Source: JAOZTV01 sp965371805 (GTDB lineage: Bacteria; Acidobacteriota; Aminicenantia; UBA2199). Taken from it: a DNA stretch of 24,245 nucleotides. The notes below the pieces were generated by a model. The model searched no databases. It was given only the letters and a program-made list of their open reading frames with translations, and was not told where the DNA came from. Shown in pieces: positions 23,197 through 24,245 of this stretch (its first letter is position 1; every line of letters starts with the position of its first letter). The stretch lies in assembly GCA_965371805.1 (NCBI GenBank), contig CBDUZW010000075.1, forward strand, positions 1 through 24,245, written 5' to 3'. Position numbers and translations under genes: made by a program.

Positions 23197-23462
23197 TTGA
23201 ATATATCTTCAGAAAAAAGTACTTTGATCAGAAAACTCGGGTTATTTGACTCAGTGATGATCATGGTAGGCATTATTATTGGTTCAGGAATATTCATAAC
23301 TACAGGGATTATGGCTCAAAATCTTCCATCTCCTTTACTGATACTCTTAGCCTGGATAACCGGAGGTGTTTTTACTTTAGCTGGAGCCCTGACATATGCT
23401 GAGTTAGGTGCTGCAATGCCGGTAGCTGGAGGACAGTATGTATACCTTAAAGAGGCATATTG
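23197..23462 (+). pseudogene. Truncated APC-family amino acid permease
   Basis: Starts at a TTG with AAAAGGA about 8 nt upstream. The N-terminus is typical of APC permeases (K-L-G-L-F-D-S-V-M-I-M-V-G, I-G-S-G-I-F). TM1 spans about residues 18-38 and TM2 about 46-68, then A-E-L-G-A-A-M-P-V-A-G-G-Q-Y-V-Y-L-K-E-A-Y. After residue 88 the family pattern ends, and the frame runs on through unrelated residues to a stop at 23539-23541. About 350 residues are missing. It follows the corrinoid gene by 58 nt, so the intact permease presumably imported a methylamine-type or amino acid substrate. The break coincides with an inverted repeat end, suggesting a rearrangement or an assembly join. Confidence 0.8.
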
Positions 23463-23665
23463 GGTACTACCCCGATCGATGTGCATATGTACGCTTAGAT
23501 CTTTCTTAAAGATAAAAACATTTAATATAGGGACTTTCTAAATTTATGAATCTAACAAGTAATATTTTTAATGACAAATATTAATTAAATAGAGTGAATT
23601 AGAACCCCCTATATATAAACATTATATTTTTAAGTGTACATGAGCGTGCGAATCGTGGTAGTACC
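23463..23665. repeat. Segment bounded by diverged 34-nt inverted repeats
   Basis: Positions 23463-23496 and the reverse complement of 23632-23665 align without gaps over 34 nt at roughly 70 percent identity, including a 9-nt perfect GGTACTACC at the outer ends. Translated in the matching frame the copies read G-T-T-P-I-D-V-H-M-Y-A-stop and G-T-T-T-I-R-T-L-M-Y-T-stop. They may therefore be two inverted, decayed copies of one coding sequence rather than transposon ends. No clear target-site duplication is visible. The 135 nt between the arms have no recognisable content. Confidence 0.45.
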
Positions 23666-23718
23666 TTTACTACCGTCCAAAACTGGATTTAAATCTCTTT
23701 TTAAGTAAAATCTTTCAT
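23630..23718 (-). pseudogene. Frameshifted small ORF with strong SD
   Basis: On the minus strand GGAGG lies 7 nt before an ATG at 23718. The frame reads M-K-D-F-T then stops. Adding one base (T) near 23703 would give a continuous 29-codon ORF passing through R-D-L-N-P-V-L-D-G-S-K-G-T-T-T-I-R-T-L-M-Y-T to the stop at 23632-23630. The N-P-V-x-D-G-x-x-G-x-x-x-I-R pattern loosely recalls the N-terminal arm-binding domain of phage-type integrases, a weak resemblance. It is either a remnant or a sequence error. Confidence 0.3.
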
Positions 23719-23780
23719 AGCATATCCTCCTATTAATTTTTTGTAGTGGAAAAATTAAGGATATGCTATCTATTTTTTTT
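23717..23780 (+). terminator. Long hairpin followed by a T-run
   Basis: ATAGCATATCC (23717-23727) pairs with GGATATGCTAT (23759-23769). Inside, TTAATTTTT (23733-23741) pairs with AAAAATTAA (23750-23758). A 5-nt bulge lies on the left arm, and the loop is 8 nt. A T-rich run (TCTATTTTTTTT region) follows on the plus strand, so it can act as a rho-independent terminator there. In minus-strand RNA the same stem would hide the SD and ATG of the small ORF at 23718. Confidence 0.6.
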
Positions 23781-24245
23781 ATTCCACCAAGATTGATAAT
23801 AACTCGAAATCGCAGCTACGTTTCCGTTAGCCCTTATAATATATACTTTAAACATAATTTGTGGATATTATAGAAAATTGTCATGGATAGAACCAATATT
23901 TCATTATGGTTGTACATTGCACTGTTTTGTGTGCAGTTTTCCCATAAAAACGTTAGGCAAAGACACAAAATATATATTGTTTTTTTAGATGACTATATGG
24001 GGTCAGCTCACGTTTCGGAATAATAAAGTTTTGAAAAGAATTTTTCGGGGGTTTGTACAAATAACCCCAAGATATTATAATAAATTTATTTTGGCAGGTG
24101 TGGTAACCCCGCATACAATAAGTTGTCGTTCTTGGACACATTCTGCTTTATTTCTCTAATTACTACTTGGTTATAAGAGGCTTACATTCTTTATTATACA
24201 ATTCCCGATACAGTTTTGGAGATATATTTGTTTTTTCTTTAAAAA
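23781..24245. other. No recognisable gene
   Basis: About 465 nt at the window end. I find no coding frame with family features on either strand; the longest open frame is a 62-codon minus-strand stretch with no SD and no family pattern. A GGGGTT/AACCCC hairpin near 24050-24070 and a TGCAC/GTGCA hairpin near 23917-23934 are the only structures I see. A GTTAGGC at about 23951 resembles an integron core site but lacks the rest of one. Confidence 0.6.

Noticed and set aside
23820..23960. Possible integron attC site (GTTAGGC at about 23951, GTTAGCC at about 23828)
   Set aside because: No matching inverse core site or inner L boxes at the required spacing, and no cassette-like ORFs.
23953..24141. 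62-codon minus-strand open frame
   Set aside because: No SD, no recognisable family pattern, and composition like the surrounding non-coding DNA.

Overview
The window comes from a low-GC (about one third G+C by eye) bacterium. An outer-membrane beta-barrel protein of the CBM9-like/DUF5916 type indicates a diderm. Clear Shine-Dalgarno (SD) sites (AAGGAG) and TTGACA-type promoters argue against a typical member of Bacteroidota. I cannot name the phylum; a low-GC FCB-like or candidate-phylum diderm is only a guess.

Layout. (1) 1-330: downstream of the trp operon, with a terminator and what looks like a decayed second trpA fragment. (2) 331-8042, minus strand: aroF (DAHP synthase), then trpE, trpGD (fused), trpC, trpF, trpB and trpA, a complete chorismate-to-tryptophan route plus the first shikimate enzyme. 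(3) 8235-8603, plus strand: a small PilZ c-di-GMP-binding protein, divergent from aroF. (4) 8631-10763, plus strand: cysK-cysE, the cysteine synthase pair. (5) 10828-17828, minus strand: hisG, hisC, HAD phosphatase, hisB, hisH, hisF, a hisA-hisI-hisE triple fusion and hisD. This is a full histidine pathway if the HAD protein is the histidinol phosphatase. (6) 18275-20929, plus strand: the outer-membrane protein. (7) 21035-23462, plus strand: an MttB-family methyltransferase, its corrinoid protein and a broken APC permease. (8) 23463-24245: rearranged sequence without a recognisable intact gene.

The most interesting signal lies between the genes. Three biosynthetic units each have a short leader ORF rich in codons for the relevant amino acid: Phe codons (F-S-F-F-F-F-W) before aroF, tandem Trp codons (W-W) before trpE, and three Cys codons (C-I-F-C-I-C) before cysK. 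In all three the regulatory codons run into a G-rich hairpin over the last codons of the leader ORF, ending W-[G/A]-x-[S/P]-S-x(0-1)-stop or similar. The hairpin loop is pyrimidine-rich and complementary to an SD site (CUCCUU, UCCUCC, and CCCU followed by CC), and it lies 108, 109 and 118 nt upstream of the AAGGAG of the regulated gene. I see no U-tract terminator in any of the three leaders. This suggests a shared translation-attenuation mechanism: the hairpin loop captures the SD unless a ribosome stalled on the regulatory codons masks it. The individual leaders are seen directly in the sequence; the mechanism is inference.
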